A stretch of 64,000 nt of DNA from Alsobacter sp046349155 (GTDB lineage: Bacteria; Pseudomonadota; Alphaproteobacteria; Rhizobiales; Beijerinckiaceae). The DNA lies in assembly GCA_046349155.1 (NCBI GenBank), contig JAXMCW010000001.1, positions 1,302,001 through 1,366,000 on the forward strand, read 5' to 3'. Below, in pieces: positions 25,414 to 34,383 of this stretch. Every line of letters starts with the position of its first letter. The stretch's first letter is position 1. The notes below the pieces were generated by a model, which made no database searches, had not been told where the DNA came from, and saw only the letters and a program-made list of their open reading frames with translations. Both the position numbers and the translations under genes were made by a program.

Positions 25414-25881
25414 TCAGGAGATCTGGGATGGCGGGGCGCGAGGTCCTGCGGAGCGCGGTCGCCACCCTCGCGCTGGGGCGGTCGCGGTGACATCCGGACG
25501 TGGGTCGGCGGCGAGTGCGACCAACGCGACCCAGGCAGGAACCGTCGACAGCGACAAGGCCATCCAGGCGCCCGAGGTCGCGCTGGGCGGGCAACCCACC
25601 TCGCAGCACAGGTCGTGTCTGTCGGACTGCCCCCGCGGGAGGCCTGCAGCCGTAGGGACCGAGTTCCCCTCGTTCTGGCACAGGATCTGAGCTGAAGGCT
25701 CGGTCAGGTGGTGGCTGGCGAGCGCTGCTCCCGGGGCCAGCAGACCCTGCAGCACGAACAGATAGGCGAGCGCCGTCGCAAGGCCCGCGCGAAGGCGGGA
25801 ACATGTCCTGAAGAAGGGGCGGATCGCTGACACAGGGCGATTTAGGGCGCGGGCGGGAAGATGGTCAATGCGGCAGCGCAA
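25414..25881 (-). CDS. Small secreted Cys-containing protein of unknown function
   Basis: 155 residues, not recognised. After a basic start (RPFFRTCSRLRAGLATA) there is a hydrophobic export segment (LAYLFVLQGLLAPGAALA) and a mature part with a CxN...DLCCEVGCPP cluster and a second hydrophobic helix (MALSLSTVPAWVALVALAA). The layout resembles DUF2946-type proteins often found with copper genes, but the match is weak. It lies 56 bp upstream of the copper chaperone on the same strand, which suggests a shared metal-related role (inference). The start is uncertain: ATG 25881 or GTG 25833. Confidence 0.5.
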   Translation of the reverse strand: MRCRIDHLPARALNRPVSAIRPFFRTCSRLRAGLATALAYLFVLQGLLAPGAALASHHLTEPSAQILCQNEGNSVPTAAGLPRGQSDRHDLCCEVGCPPSATSGAWMALSLSTVPAWVALVALAADPRPDVTATAPARGWRPRSAGPRAPPSQIS

Positions 25882-26080
25882 ACTCGTCGCCGAGATCTCG
25901 TGTCCGGGGCGGGGTCGTTAGCGAGGCATCGACTAGGTGCGGGCACCCCGGGCGGGCCCGGGTGATGACGCTCGGGAGAAACGGTCCGCCGATGCGAGGA
26001 CAGCGCAAACGCCCGGGCTGGGGCATGCAGGGATACGCAAGACACCGGCGCATGCCGGCCACGGAGAGGGAAACGCGGCG

Positions 26081-26554
26081 ATGAGGAGCTGGGACCCGGG
26101 GATCGCGACAGCGTTGATCCAATCTCACCGGCATGTCGACGGGCCCATTTTGCCCATCCTGCACGCCCTGCAGGAGGAGTTCGGTTACATCGACGGCGAG
26201 GCCCTGTCCATGATCGCCGACGCGCTGAACGTCTCCCGTGCCGAGGTGCACGGCGTCGTCACCTTCTACCATGACTTCCGCGAGGCTCCTGCCGGCCGGC
26301 ATGTGCTGAAGCTCTGCCGGGCCGAGGCTTGCCAGTCGGTTGGCTGCGACGCGCTGGCCGACCACCTCGCCCACCGCCATGGCCTCGCTCCGGGGTCTAC
26401 GTCGGCGGGTGACGCCCTGACCGTCGAGAATACCTATTGCCTCGGCAATTGCGCGCTCGGGCCGGCGGCGATGCTGGATGGCGAGCTGATTGGCCGGGTC
26501 GATGGCGACCGGCTCGACGCCATCGTCGCCCGCGCCAAGGGAGCCCTGTCGTGA
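26081..26554 (+). CDS. fdsG: NAD-dependent formate dehydrogenase, gamma subunit (NuoE-like)
   Basis: A 157-residue NuoE-like [2Fe-2S] subunit: an N-terminal helical part (HALQEEFGYIDGEALSMIADALNVSRAEVHGVVTFY) and a thioredoxin-like part with ligand pairs in KLCRAEACQSVGC and TYCLGNCALGP. It passes electrons between the formate-oxidising subunit and the FMN site. GGAGAGGG lies ten bases before ATG 26081. The stop overlaps the GTG start of fdsB (GTGA). It is the first gene of the fdsGBAD operon. Confidence 0.94.
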   Translation: MRSWDPGIATALIQSHRHVDGPILPILHALQEEFGYIDGEALSMIADALNVSRAEVHGVVTFYHDFREAPAGRHVLKLCRAEACQSVGCDALADHLAHRHGLAPGSTSAGDALTVENTYCLGNCALGPAAMLDGELIGRVDGDRLDAIVARAKGALS

Positions 26555-28116
26555 CCGCCTCTCCACTTCGTCTCTATGTGCCGTGCGACGCTGCCGCCCT
26601 GTCGGTGGGGGCTGACGCCGTCGCGCTCGCCTTGAGGGACGAGGCGGCCCGCCGCGGCCTCGCTCTCGAACTCGTGCGCACCGGAACGCGCGGCATGCTC
26701 TGGCTGGAGCCTCTCGTCGAGGTGATGCGGGACGGCCGGCGGCTCGGCTTCGGCCCGGTGACGGTGGGGGACGTCCCGGGCCTCTTGGAAACGGGCTTCG
26801 GTGAGGCGGGCTCGCATCCGCTGGCGCTCGGCCCGGTCGAGGAGCTCGACTGGATGGTGCGCCAGCAGCGGCTCACGTTCGGCCGCTGCGGCGTGGTCGA
26901 TCCGCTCAGCGTCGAGGACTACATCGCCCATGGCGGCTTCCGTGGCCTTCTCGCCGCCATCCACCTGGCCCCCGAGGCGATCGTCGACGACGTGAAGACC
27001 TCCGGCCTGCGTGGGCGTGGCGGCGCGGGCTTCCCCTGCGGCATCAAGTGGGGGACCGTCGCCAACGCCAAGGCGGACCAGAAATACGTGGTCTGCAACG
27101 CGGATGAAGGGGACAGCGGCACCTTCGCCGATCGCATCCTGATGGAAGGCGACCCCTTCACCCTGATCGAGGGGATGACGATCGCCGGCCTCGGCGTGGG
27201 CGCAACGAAGGGGTTCGTCTACATCCGCTCCGAGTATCCCCGCGCCTTCCGCACGATGACCGAGGCTGTCGAACGGGCTCGTGCCTCGGGGTGGCTCGGG
27301 GCGTCGGTCGCAGGGTCCGGAAAGGCCTTCGACATGGAAATCCGGCTCGGCGCCGGCGCCTATATCTGCGGCGAGGAGACGTCGCTCCTGAACAGCCTCG
27401 AGGGCAAGCGCGGCGTCGTGAGGGCCAAGCCGCCGTTGCCTGCGATCGAGGGCCTGTTCGGCAAGCCGACGGTCGTCAACAACGTGCTGTCGCTGGCTGC
27501 CGTGCCTTGGATCCTCGAGCGCGGCGGGAAAGCCTATAGCGAGTACGGCGTCGGCCGCTCGCGCGGCACGCTGCCCGTGCAGATCGCCGGCAACGTGAAG
27601 CGAGGCGGGCTTTTCGAGACGGCCTTCGGACTGACGTTGCGCGAGGTCGTCGAGGACCTTGCCGGTGGCACGCGCTCCGGTCGTCCCGTCCGCGCCGTTC
27701 AGGTCGGCGGGCCGCTCGGCGCCTACCTGCCGGAGAGCCTCATGGACACGCAACTTGACTACGAGGCCTTCGCCGTGGTGAAGGGCATGCTCGGTCATGG
27801 CGGCTTGGTTGTCTTCGACGATAGCGTCGACATGGCGCGCCAGGCCCGCTTCGCCATGGAGTTCTGCGCCATCGAGAGCTGCGGCAAATGCACGCCCTGC
27901 CGCATCGGGTCGACGCGCGGCGTGGAAACGATCGACCGCATCATCGCGGGTATTGAGCGAGAGAAGAACCTGACGGTGCTCAATGACCTCTGTACGCTGA
28001 TGACGGACGCCTCGCTCTGTGCGCTGGGCGGCCTGACGCCGCTGCCGGTCGTAAGCGCACTGACTCATTTTCCCGAGGATTTCGAACGGCCTGCGCTGTC
28101 GCGCGCGGCCGAGTAA
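26551..28116 (+). CDS. fdsB: NAD-dependent formate dehydrogenase, beta subunit (diaphorase, NuoF-like)
   Basis: 521 residues: an N-terminal thioredoxin-like domain (RLYVPCDAAALS...), then the NuoF FMN/NAD domain with GLRGRGGAGFPCGIKW, NADEGDSGTFADRILMEGDP and ICGEETSLLNSLEGKRG. A C-terminal [4Fe-4S] site is in ESCGKCTPCRIGSTRG with a further Cys in LNDLCTLM. It reduces NAD+ with electrons from formate. The GTG start at 26551 overlaps the fdsG stop. fdsA follows after 14 bp. Confidence 0.95.
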   Translation: MTASPLRLYVPCDAAALSVGADAVALALRDEAARRGLALELVRTGTRGMLWLEPLVEVMRDGRRLGFGPVTVGDVPGLLETGFGEAGSHPLALGPVEELDWMVRQQRLTFGRCGVVDPLSVEDYIAHGGFRGLLAAIHLAPEAIVDDVKTSGLRGRGGAGFPCGIKWGTVANAKADQKYVVCNADEGDSGTFADRILMEGDPFTLIEGMTIAGLGVGATKGFVYIRSEYPRAFRTMTEAVERARASGWLGASVAGSGKAFDMEIRLGAGAYICGEETSLLNSLEGKRGVVRAKPPLPAIEGLFGKPTVVNNVLSLAAVPWILERGGKAYSEYGVGRSRGTLPVQIAGNVKRGGLFETAFGLTLREVVEDLAGGTRSGRPVRAVQVGGPLGAYLPESLMDTQLDYEAFAVVKGMLGHGGLVVFDDSVDMARQARFAMEFCAIESCGKCTPCRIGSTRGVETIDRIIAGIEREKNLTVLNDLCTLMTDASLCALGGLTPLPVVSALTHFPEDFERPALSRAAE

Positions 28117-28130
28117 CCAAGGAGCCCCCG

Positions 28131-30971
28131 ATGTCCCTCATCAAGGAAATCGACGCCGGCACCCCCATCCGGGTCTCCGAGGCCACGGTGACCCTGACCA
28201 TCGACGGCTTTCCCGTCACGGTGCCGCTGGGCACGTCGGTCATGGCCGCGGCCATGCAAGCCGGCACCAAGATCCCCAAGCTCTGCGCCACCGACATGCT
28301 GGAGCCTTTCGGGTCCTGCCGGCTCTGCCTCGTCGAGATCGAGGGTCGCCGCGGCACCCCGGCGTCCTGCACGACGCCTGCCGAGAACGGCATGGTGGTG
28401 CACACGCAGACCGACCGGCTCGCCAAGCTGCGCAAGGGGGTGATGGAGCTCTACATCTCCGACCACCCGCTGGACTGCTTGACCTGCTCGGCCAACGGCG
28501 ATTGCGAGCTGCAGGACATGGCCGGCGCGGTCGGCCTCCGGGAGGTGCGGTACGGCTACGACGGCGAGAACCACCTCACATCGGAGAAGGACCTTTCCAA
28601 CCCCTATTTCGCCTTCGATCCAGCCAAGTGCATCGTGTGCTCGCGGTGCGTCAGGGCCTGCGAGGAGGTGCAGGGCACCTTCGCCCTTACCATTGCCGGG
28701 CGTGGGTTCGGCAGTGTGGTCTCGCCGGGCGGTACGGACTTCCTGGGTTCGGAATGCGTCTCCTGTGGCGCCTGCGTGCAGGCCTGTCCCACCGCCACCC
28801 TGATCGAGAAGAGCGTGGTGGAGATGGGCCAGCCCGAGCACTCCGCGGTCACCACCTGCGCCTATTGCGGGGTGGGCTGCTCGTTCAAGGCTGAGATGCA
28901 GGGAGAACGCGTGGTGCGCATGGTGCCCTACAAGGGGGGCCAGGCCAACGAGGGCCATTCCTGCGTGAAGGGACGCTTCGCCTGGGGCTACGCGACGCAC
29001 AAGGACCGGATCACCAAACCGATGATCCGCGCAAAGATCACCGACCCCTGGCGGGAGGTGAGCTGGGACGAGGCGATCGGCCACGCCGCCTCGGAGTTCA
29101 AGCGCATCCAGGCGACCTACGGGAAGGACTCGATCGGCGGCATCACCTCGTCGCGCTGCACGAACGAGGAGACCTTCCTCGTGCAGAAGCTGATCCGCGC
29201 GGGCTTCGGCAACAACAACGTCGATACCTGCGCCCGCGTCTGCCATTCGCCGACCGGCTACGGCCTCAAGACCACGCTGGGTACCTCCGCCGGGACACAG
29301 GACTTCAAGTCGGTCGCCAAGTCCGATGTGATCCTGGTGATCGGCGCGAATCCCACCGACGCCCATCCGGTCTTCGGCTCTCGCCTGAAGAAGCGGCTGC
29401 GCGAGGGCGCGAAGCTCATCGTGGCGGATCCCCGCCGGATCGAGCTCGTGAAGTCGCCCCATGTCCGCGCCGCGCATCACCTCCAGCTGAAGCCGGGCAC
29501 CAACGTCGCGCTGATCAACGCCATCGCCCATGTCGTGGTGACGGAGGGGCTGGTCGCAGAGGACTATGTTCGCGAGCGCTGCGACCTCGAAGCCTTCGAG
29601 TCGTGGGCTCGCTTCATCGCCGAGGAGCGCAACTCTCCGGAGGCGACGGAGACGCTGACCGGCGTTCCGGCCGGCGAGGTTCGCGCCGCCGCGCGGCTTT
29701 TCGCGACGGGAGGCAACGGGGCGATCTACTACGGGCTCGGCGTGACCGAGCATTCGCAAGGCTCGACCATGGTGATGGGAATGGCGAACCTCGCCATGGC
29801 CACGGGCAATATCGGCCGGGACGGCGTGGGCGTGAATCCGCTGCGGGGACAGAACAATGTGCAGGGGGCCTGCGACATGGGGTCTTTTCCGCACGAGTTC
29901 TCCGGCTACCGGCACGTCTCTGACGACGCCACGCGGCAGATGTTCGAGACGCTTTGGGGCAGCACGCTCTCCAGCGAGCCGGGGTTGCGCATTCCGAACA
30001 TGCTGGACGAGGCCGTTGGCGGGACCTTCAAGGCGCTCTATGTCCAGGGCGAGGACATCGCCCAGTCGGATCCCGACACCCAGCACGTCCAGGCCGGGCT
30101 CGAGGCCATGGAATGCGTTGTCGTGCAGGACCTCTTCCTGAACGAGACAGCCAAGTACGCCCATGTCTTCCTGCCCGGCTCCTCGTTCCTGGAGAAGGAC
30201 GGCACCTTCACGAATGCCGAGCGGCGCATCAGCCGCGTGCGCAAGGTGATGTCGCCGCTGGCCGGCAAGGCTGACTGGGAGGTGACGCTCGCCTTCTCGG
30301 CGGCGCTCGGCTACCCCATGCGCTACCAGCGTCCCTCCGAGATCATGGACGAGATCGCCCGGCTCACGCCGAGCTTCGCAGGCGTCTCCTACGAGAAGAT
30401 CGAGGAAATGGGGTCCATCCAGTGGCCATGCAACGAGGCGGCGCCGCAGGGAACGCCTATCATGCATGTCGATCGCTTCGTGCGCGGCAAGGGCATGTTC
30501 ATGATCACGGAGTTCGTGCCGACGGAGGAGCGCACGGGACCGCGCTTCCCGCTGATCCTGACGACGGGGCGCATCCTGTCCCAGTACAATGTCGGCGCGC
30601 AGACCCGGCGCACGGACAACACGACCTGGCATCACGAGGACGTGCTGGAGATCCATCCCTTCGACGCGGAAAGCCGCGGCATCCGCGACGGCGACCTCGT
30701 GTCCCTGGCGAGCCGGTCCGGCGACACGACCCTTCACGCCGTGATTTCCGACCGCATGCAGCCGGGCGTGGTCTACACGACATTCCACCATGCCTTGACG
30801 GGAGCCAACGTGGTGACGACGGACTATTCCGACTGGGCGACCAATTGCCCGGAATACAAGGTGACCGCGGTGCAGGTGCGCCGGACGAACCACATGTCGC
30901 CCTGGCAGGAGCGCTTCCTGCAGGACGACCGCGATCTCACGCGCATCGATCATCCAGCGGCGGCCGAATAG
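28131..30971 (+). CDS. fdsA: NAD-dependent formate dehydrogenase, alpha subunit (Mo/bis-MGD)
   Basis: 946 residues. The N-terminal NuoG-like part has a [2Fe-2S] site (Cys52, 63, 66, 80), a His-Cys [4Fe-4S] site (DHPLDCLTCSANGDC) and two ferredoxin-type clusters (CIVCSRCVRAC, CVSCGACVQAC). The catalytic part has a [4Fe-4S] site (CAYCGVGC...SCVKGRFAWG) and the molybdenum ligand Cys371 next to His372 in CARVCHSPTGYG. It oxidises formate to CO2 in the cytoplasm. GGAGCC lies upstream of ATG 28131. The cysteine ligand and the NuoE/F-like partners place it in the FdsABG class. The adjacent hut cluster releases formate, which is one possible source of substrate. Confidence 0.97.
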   Translation: MSLIKEIDAGTPIRVSEATVTLTIDGFPVTVPLGTSVMAAAMQAGTKIPKLCATDMLEPFGSCRLCLVEIEGRRGTPASCTTPAENGMVVHTQTDRLAKLRKGVMELYISDHPLDCLTCSANGDCELQDMAGAVGLREVRYGYDGENHLTSEKDLSNPYFAFDPAKCIVCSRCVRACEEVQGTFALTIAGRGFGSVVSPGGTDFLGSECVSCGACVQACPTATLIEKSVVEMGQPEHSAVTTCAYCGVGCSFKAEMQGERVVRMVPYKGGQANEGHSCVKGRFAWGYATHKDRITKPMIRAKITDPWREVSWDEAIGHAASEFKRIQATYGKDSIGGITSSRCTNEETFLVQKLIRAGFGNNNVDTCARVCHSPTGYGLKTTLGTSAGTQDFKSVAKSDVILVIGANPTDAHPVFGSRLKKRLREGAKLIVADPRRIELVKSPHVRAAHHLQLKPGTNVALINAIAHVVVTEGLVAEDYVRERCDLEAFESWARFIAEERNSPEATETLTGVPAGEVRAAARLFATGGNGAIYYGLGVTEHSQGSTMVMGMANLAMATGNIGRDGVGVNPLRGQNNVQGACDMGSFPHEFSGYRHVSDDATRQMFETLWGSTLSSEPGLRIPNMLDEAVGGTFKALYVQGEDIAQSDPDTQHVQAGLEAMECVVVQDLFLNETAKYAHVFLPGSSFLEKDGTFTNAERRISRVRKVMSPLAGKADWEVTLAFSAALGYPMRYQRPSEIMDEIARLTPSFAGVSYEKIEEMGSIQWPCNEAAPQGTPIMHVDRFVRGKGMFMITEFVPTEERTGPRFPLILTTGRILSQYNVGAQTRRTDNTTWHHEDVLEIHPFDAESRGIRDGDLVSLASRSGDTTLHAVISDRMQPGVVYTTFHHALTGANVVTTDYSDWATNCPEYKVTAVQVRRTNHMSPWQERFLQDDRDLTRIDHPAAAE

Positions 30972-30996
30972 TCCGTCCGGCAAGTCCAGGATCGTT

Positions 30997-31242
30997 ATGA
31001 CTTCGCATTCCACCGAGACGCAGCACCCGGCCGACAACCTTGATCGGCTGGTGATGATGGCCAACCAGATCGCGCAGTTTTTCACCTCGTTTTCGCATGA
31101 TGAGGCGGTGCGGGGGGTTGCGGCCCACATCAACCAGTTTTGGGACCCCCGCATGCGCCGCCGCTTCCTGGCGGCGGCCGAAGAACGCCGCGGGCAGTTG
31201 CACCAGCTGGTCGTCGAGGCGATCCCGCACGTGAAGGGTTGA
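30997..31242 (+). CDS. fdsD: Formate dehydrogenase delta subunit
   Basis: An 81-residue FdsD/FdhD-delta family protein (LVMMANQIAQFFTSFSHDEAVRGVAAHINQFWDPRMRRRFL). It is needed for assembly or stability of FdsABG in related bacteria. It starts 25 bp after fdsA. In many fds operons fdsC, the sulfurtransferase that activates the molybdenum centre, sits between fdsA and fdsD; it is absent here. A weak hairpin (GGCCT/AGGCC at 31246-31259) lies between this stop and the convergent ABC permease gene. Confidence 0.92.
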   Translation: MTSHSTETQHPADNLDRLVMMANQIAQFFTSFSHDEAVRGVAAHINQFWDPRMRRRFLAAAEERRGQLHQLVVEAIPHVKG

Positions 31243-31263
31243 GCCGGCCTGGGCAGGCCCTGA

Positions 31264-32451
31264 TCAATCCAGCGTCTGCCGGAACCGGCGCACGGCCACC
31301 GTCATCGCGACGAGCATGAGTCCGGCGAGCCAGAGCGCCTCGCGGCGAAGATCGGCGAGATCCGACGCCTTCAGCATGATGCCGCGGACGATACGGAGGA
31401 AGTGGGTCAGCGGCAGGCATTCGCCCACCCATTGCGCCCAGGTCGGCATGCCCGCGAAGGGGAACATGAAGCCTGACAGCAGGATGTTCGGGAGAAAGAA
31501 CATCATGGCCATCTGGACGGCCTGAAGCTGGTTCTGTGCGAGCGTGGAGAAGGTGTAGCCGATCGACAGGTTCGTCGCGATGAAGAGCATGCCGAGGGTC
31601 GCCAGGAGCAGCAGGTTGCCGGTGACCGGGACCCCGAAGACGAAGATGCCGGCCCCCACGATCATGGCGGCCTGCAGGAAACCCACGAGCACGTAGGGCG
31701 CGATCTTGCCCAGCATGATTTCGAGGGGACGGATCGGCATGGCGAGCAGACTCTCCATGGTGCCGCGCTCGACCTCGCGCGTGACCGAAAGCGCGGTGAA
31801 GATCAGAAGCGTCATGGTGAGGATTGTGCCGAGCAGCCCCGGTACGATGTTGAGCTGCGAGCTGCCTGCCGGGTTGTAACGTCGATGCTGGCGGATCTCG
31901 AAGGCGGGCTGGCCCGTATTGGTCATGCCGATCATCGTGCCGCCGGTCGGCGTGGCCGCCACGGCCCGGTCGCCGCGCAGGGCCGTCTGCACGATGCCCT
32001 CGAGCGCGCCGAGCGCAGATGCGGACGCAACCGGGTCCGTCGCGTCTGCGGCCACGAGCAAGGCCGGCGTCTCGCCCCGGCGCAGGGCCCGCTCGAAGCC
32101 GGCGGGGATCTCCACGATGAACAGGACCCGGCCCGAACGCATCATTGCGTCCACCTCCTCCTCGGAGCGGGCCACGACCTGCACGTCGAAATAGGAGGTG
32201 TTGGTGAGCGCCGCGAGGATCGAACGCCCCACGTCGCTCTCCTCCTGCAGGAGCACGGCGGTAGGCAGGTGGCGGGGCGTCGTATTGATGGCGAAGCCGA
32301 AGAGCAGCAACTGCATCAGCGGCACGGTGATCATCGTGACGAGCGTCACGCGGTCCCGCAGGAGCTGGATGAACTCCTTGACCAGCATGGCGCGGAAGCG
32401 GCCGAAGGAGCCCCAGCGGACTTGGCGCGCGGCGGCAGGCCCGGCGCTCAT
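31264..32451 (-). CDS. ABC-2 type efflux permease
   Basis: A 395-residue YhhJ/YbhR-type permease: one N-terminal helix (LVTMITVPLMQLLLFGFAI, about 37-55), a large extracytoplasmic domain (about 60-190) and five C-terminal helices, with the conserved REVERGTMESLLAMPIRPLEIMLGKIAPY loop. It forms the membrane channel for the ATPase encoded just upstream (4-base overlap). Only one permease gene is present, so it probably acts as a homodimer, whereas ybhR/ybhS-type systems have two. The exported compound is unknown. Confidence 0.9.
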   Translation of the reverse strand: MSAGPAAARQVRWGSFGRFRAMLVKEFIQLLRDRVTLVTMITVPLMQLLLFGFAINTTPRHLPTAVLLQEESDVGRSILAALTNTSYFDVQVVARSEEEVDAMMRSGRVLFIVEIPAGFERALRRGETPALLVAADATDPVASASALGALEGIVQTALRGDRAVAATPTGGTMIGMTNTGQPAFEIRQHRRYNPAGSSQLNIVPGLLGTILTMTLLIFTALSVTREVERGTMESLLAMPIRPLEIMLGKIAPYVLVGFLQAAMIVGAGIFVFGVPVTGNLLLLATLGMLFIATNLSIGYTFSTLAQNQLQAVQMAMMFFLPNILLSGFMFPFAGMPTWAQWVGECLPLTHFLRIVRGIMLKASDLADLRREALWLAGLMLVAMTVAVRRFRQTLD

Positions 32452-33398
32452 GAGAAATTGTCCGTGGCGCGCGACATCAGGTCGATGAAGACATCTTCCA
32501 GCGTCGCCTCGGCGGGCTCGATCCGCAGGGTCCCGTGGTCCTTGAAGCGCGCCAGGGCGGCGTCGAGGGCGGCCTTGTCCCTGCCGCCGACATGGAGGCT
32601 TGCGCCGAACGGGGCCACGAGATCGATGCCGGGGGTGCCCAGCAGCGCCTGCTGCAGGTCGTGCAGGTCGTTCCCGGTGATGGTGTAGGTCGTCAGGCCT
32701 GCCTGGGCGATCACCTCCGGCACCGTTCCGCGGGCGAGCAATTCGCCATAGGCGATGTAAGCGATCTCATGGCACCGTTCAGCCTCGTCCATGTAGTGGG
32801 TGCTCACGAGCACTGTCAGCCCCTCGGCGGCGAGGTCGTGAATCTCGGTCCAGAACTCACGCCGGGCCTTGGGGTCGACGCCCGCGGTCGGTTCGTCGAG
32901 CAGCAGGAGATCGGGTTCGGGCAGGATGCAGGCGCCCAGCGCCAGGCGTTGCTTCCAGCCGCCTGAGAGCTCGCCGGCGAGCTGGTCCTCGCGGCCGTCG
33001 AGACCCAGCCGCGCGATGGCCCGGCGCGCTGCTCCCCTGGCGTCGCGCACGCCGTAGACGCGGGCTACGAATTCCAGGTTCTGGCGGATCGACAGGTCCT
33101 GGTAGAGCGAGAAGCGCTGCGTCATGTAGCCGACACGCCGCTTGATGGCGGCGCTCTGGGTGACGATGTCGTAGCCCAGGCAGGTGCCCCGACCGCTGTC
33201 GGGCGTGAGCAGCCCGCAGAGCATGCGGATCGTCGTCGTCTTGCCCGAGCCGTTCGGCCCCAGGAATCCATAGATCTGGCCGCGCCGCACCTGCATGGAG
33301 AGGTCGCGCACCACCGTGCGCTCGCCGAAGCGCTTGGTCAGACCCTTCACGTCGATGACGATGTCGGGGCCTGGCTGAGGGCGGGGCTCAGCCGCCAC
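32448..33398 (-). CDS. ABC transporter ATP-binding protein (drug/ABC-2 type)
   Basis: A 316-residue single nucleotide-binding-domain ATPase: Walker A GPNGSGKTT, Q-loop YMTQRFSLY, signature LSGGWKQRLALG, Walker B LLLLDEPTAGVD, and switch His in VLVSTHYMDE. A C-terminal domain (about 225-316) follows, as in DrrA/CcmA-type exporters. It powers the ABC-2 permease encoded downstream. It overlaps the HlyD gene by 11 bp and the permease gene by 4 bp, so the genes form one translationally coupled operon. Confidence 0.93.
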   Translation of the reverse strand: MAAEPRPQPGPDIVIDVKGLTKRFGERTVVRDLSMQVRRGQIYGFLGPNGSGKTTTIRMLCGLLTPDSGRGTCLGYDIVTQSAAIKRRVGYMTQRFSLYQDLSIRQNLEFVARVYGVRDARGAARRAIARLGLDGREDQLAGELSGGWKQRLALGACILPEPDLLLLDEPTAGVDPKARREFWTEIHDLAAEGLTVLVSTHYMDEAERCHEIAYIAYGELLARGTVPEVIAQAGLTTYTITGNDLHDLQQALLGTPGIDLVAPFGASLHVGGRDKAALDAALARFKDHGTLRIEPAEATLEDVFIDLMSRATDNFS

Positions 33399-34383
33399 CG
33401 GCCCCTCCCGCGACGGTGGCGACCCCCGTGCGGCGCACCGTGACGGGCTGCCCGACGCGCAGCGAGTCCGGCTGCTCCGGCCGCGCCTCGACCCGGAAGA
33501 CGAGTTTCCGGCGCTCTTCCAGGCTGTAGATCACGGGCGGGGTGAATTCCGCCTGGCCGGCAATGGACGTGATCCGCGCCGTGAGGCCAGGCTTGCAGCC
33601 GTCGCAACTCACGGACAGCCCGTCGCCGATGCGCAGCGTCGGAAGGACATCCTGCGGCACGAAGAAGCGCACCTTGAGGTTCTCCGGCGGCAAAATGGAC
33701 ACGACGGGACGGCCGGCATTCACCACCTCGCCCGTCCTGAAATAGACCTCCTGCACGCGGCCCGACACGGGTGCGGGAACGACGAGGCGCTTCAGCCGCG
33801 CCTCGGCGGCAATCTCCTGCGCCTTGGCCTGCTCGCTGGCTGAACGGGCGGCCTCGATATCCTCGGTGCGACCCCCAAGACGCGCCACCTCGATCTGGCG
33901 GCGGACAGCATCCAGCGCCGCCTTGTCCCGGTCTGCGGTGGCCTGCGCCTGGTCGAGCTGCGCGCGCGAGGCGAAGCCCTTGTCGATCAGGCTCCTCGTC
34001 CGTTCCAGCGTCATGGTCGAGAGCTCGACCGCCGCCTGCGCCTGGCGCTCCGATGCCTCCAGGACGGCGATCTCCTCGGGCCGCTGCTGGGCGGCCTCCA
34101 GCCGGGCGAGCTTGGATTGAGCCTGTCCGAGCAGCGCCTTCGCCGCTTCGACGTCGGCCTGCTGGGTTGCCGGATCGAGCCCGAAAAGCACCGCTCCCGC
34201 CGTGACGTCGTCGCCCTCGGCGACGGACAGGGAGACGAGGCGGCCGGTATCCTCCGGGCCGACGAAGATCATGTCGGCCTCCATCCAGCCCTGCCAGCCC
34301 TGCGGCTCGGTTCGCTGACAAGAGGCAAGGAGGAGGGAGGCTCCGGTCGCGAGGGCGATCAGGGCGTGCACGCGGGTGCTCAT
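33388..34383 (-). CDS. HlyD-family lipoprotein adaptor
   Basis: A 331-residue membrane-fusion protein. It begins with a lipoprotein signal (LIALATGASLLLASC, lipobox about residues 17-20). A first lipoyl half lies around VSLSVAEGDDVTAGAVLF, a long coiled coil rich in A, Q, R and E spans about 75-205, and a second lipoyl half is at VVPAPVSGRVQEVYFRTGEVV. The YbhG-like design suits coupling of an ABC-2 exporter to an outer-membrane channel. Its start overlaps the TetR stop by ATGA. A Gly-rich tail ends the protein. Confidence 0.9.
   Translation of the reverse strand: MSTRVHALIALATGASLLLASCQRTEPQGWQGWMEADMIFVGPEDTGRLVSLSVAEGDDVTAGAVLFGLDPATQQADVEAAKALLGQAQSKLARLEAAQQRPEEIAVLEASERQAQAAVELSTMTLERTRSLIDKGFASRAQLDQAQATADRDKAALDAVRRQIEVARLGGRTEDIEAARSASEQAKAQEIAAEARLKRLVVPAPVSGRVQEVYFRTGEVVNAGRPVVSILPPENLKVRFFVPQDVLPTLRIGDGLSVSCDGCKPGLTARITSIAGQAEFTPPVIYSLEERRKLVFRVEARPEQPDSLRVGQPVTVRRTGVATVAGGAGGG

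Noticed and set aside
26434..31154. Long minus-strand frames (544 and 1029 codons) over fdsB and fdsA
   Set aside because: The opposite strand encodes complete formate dehydrogenase subunits with all cofactor motifs; the frames arise from high GC.
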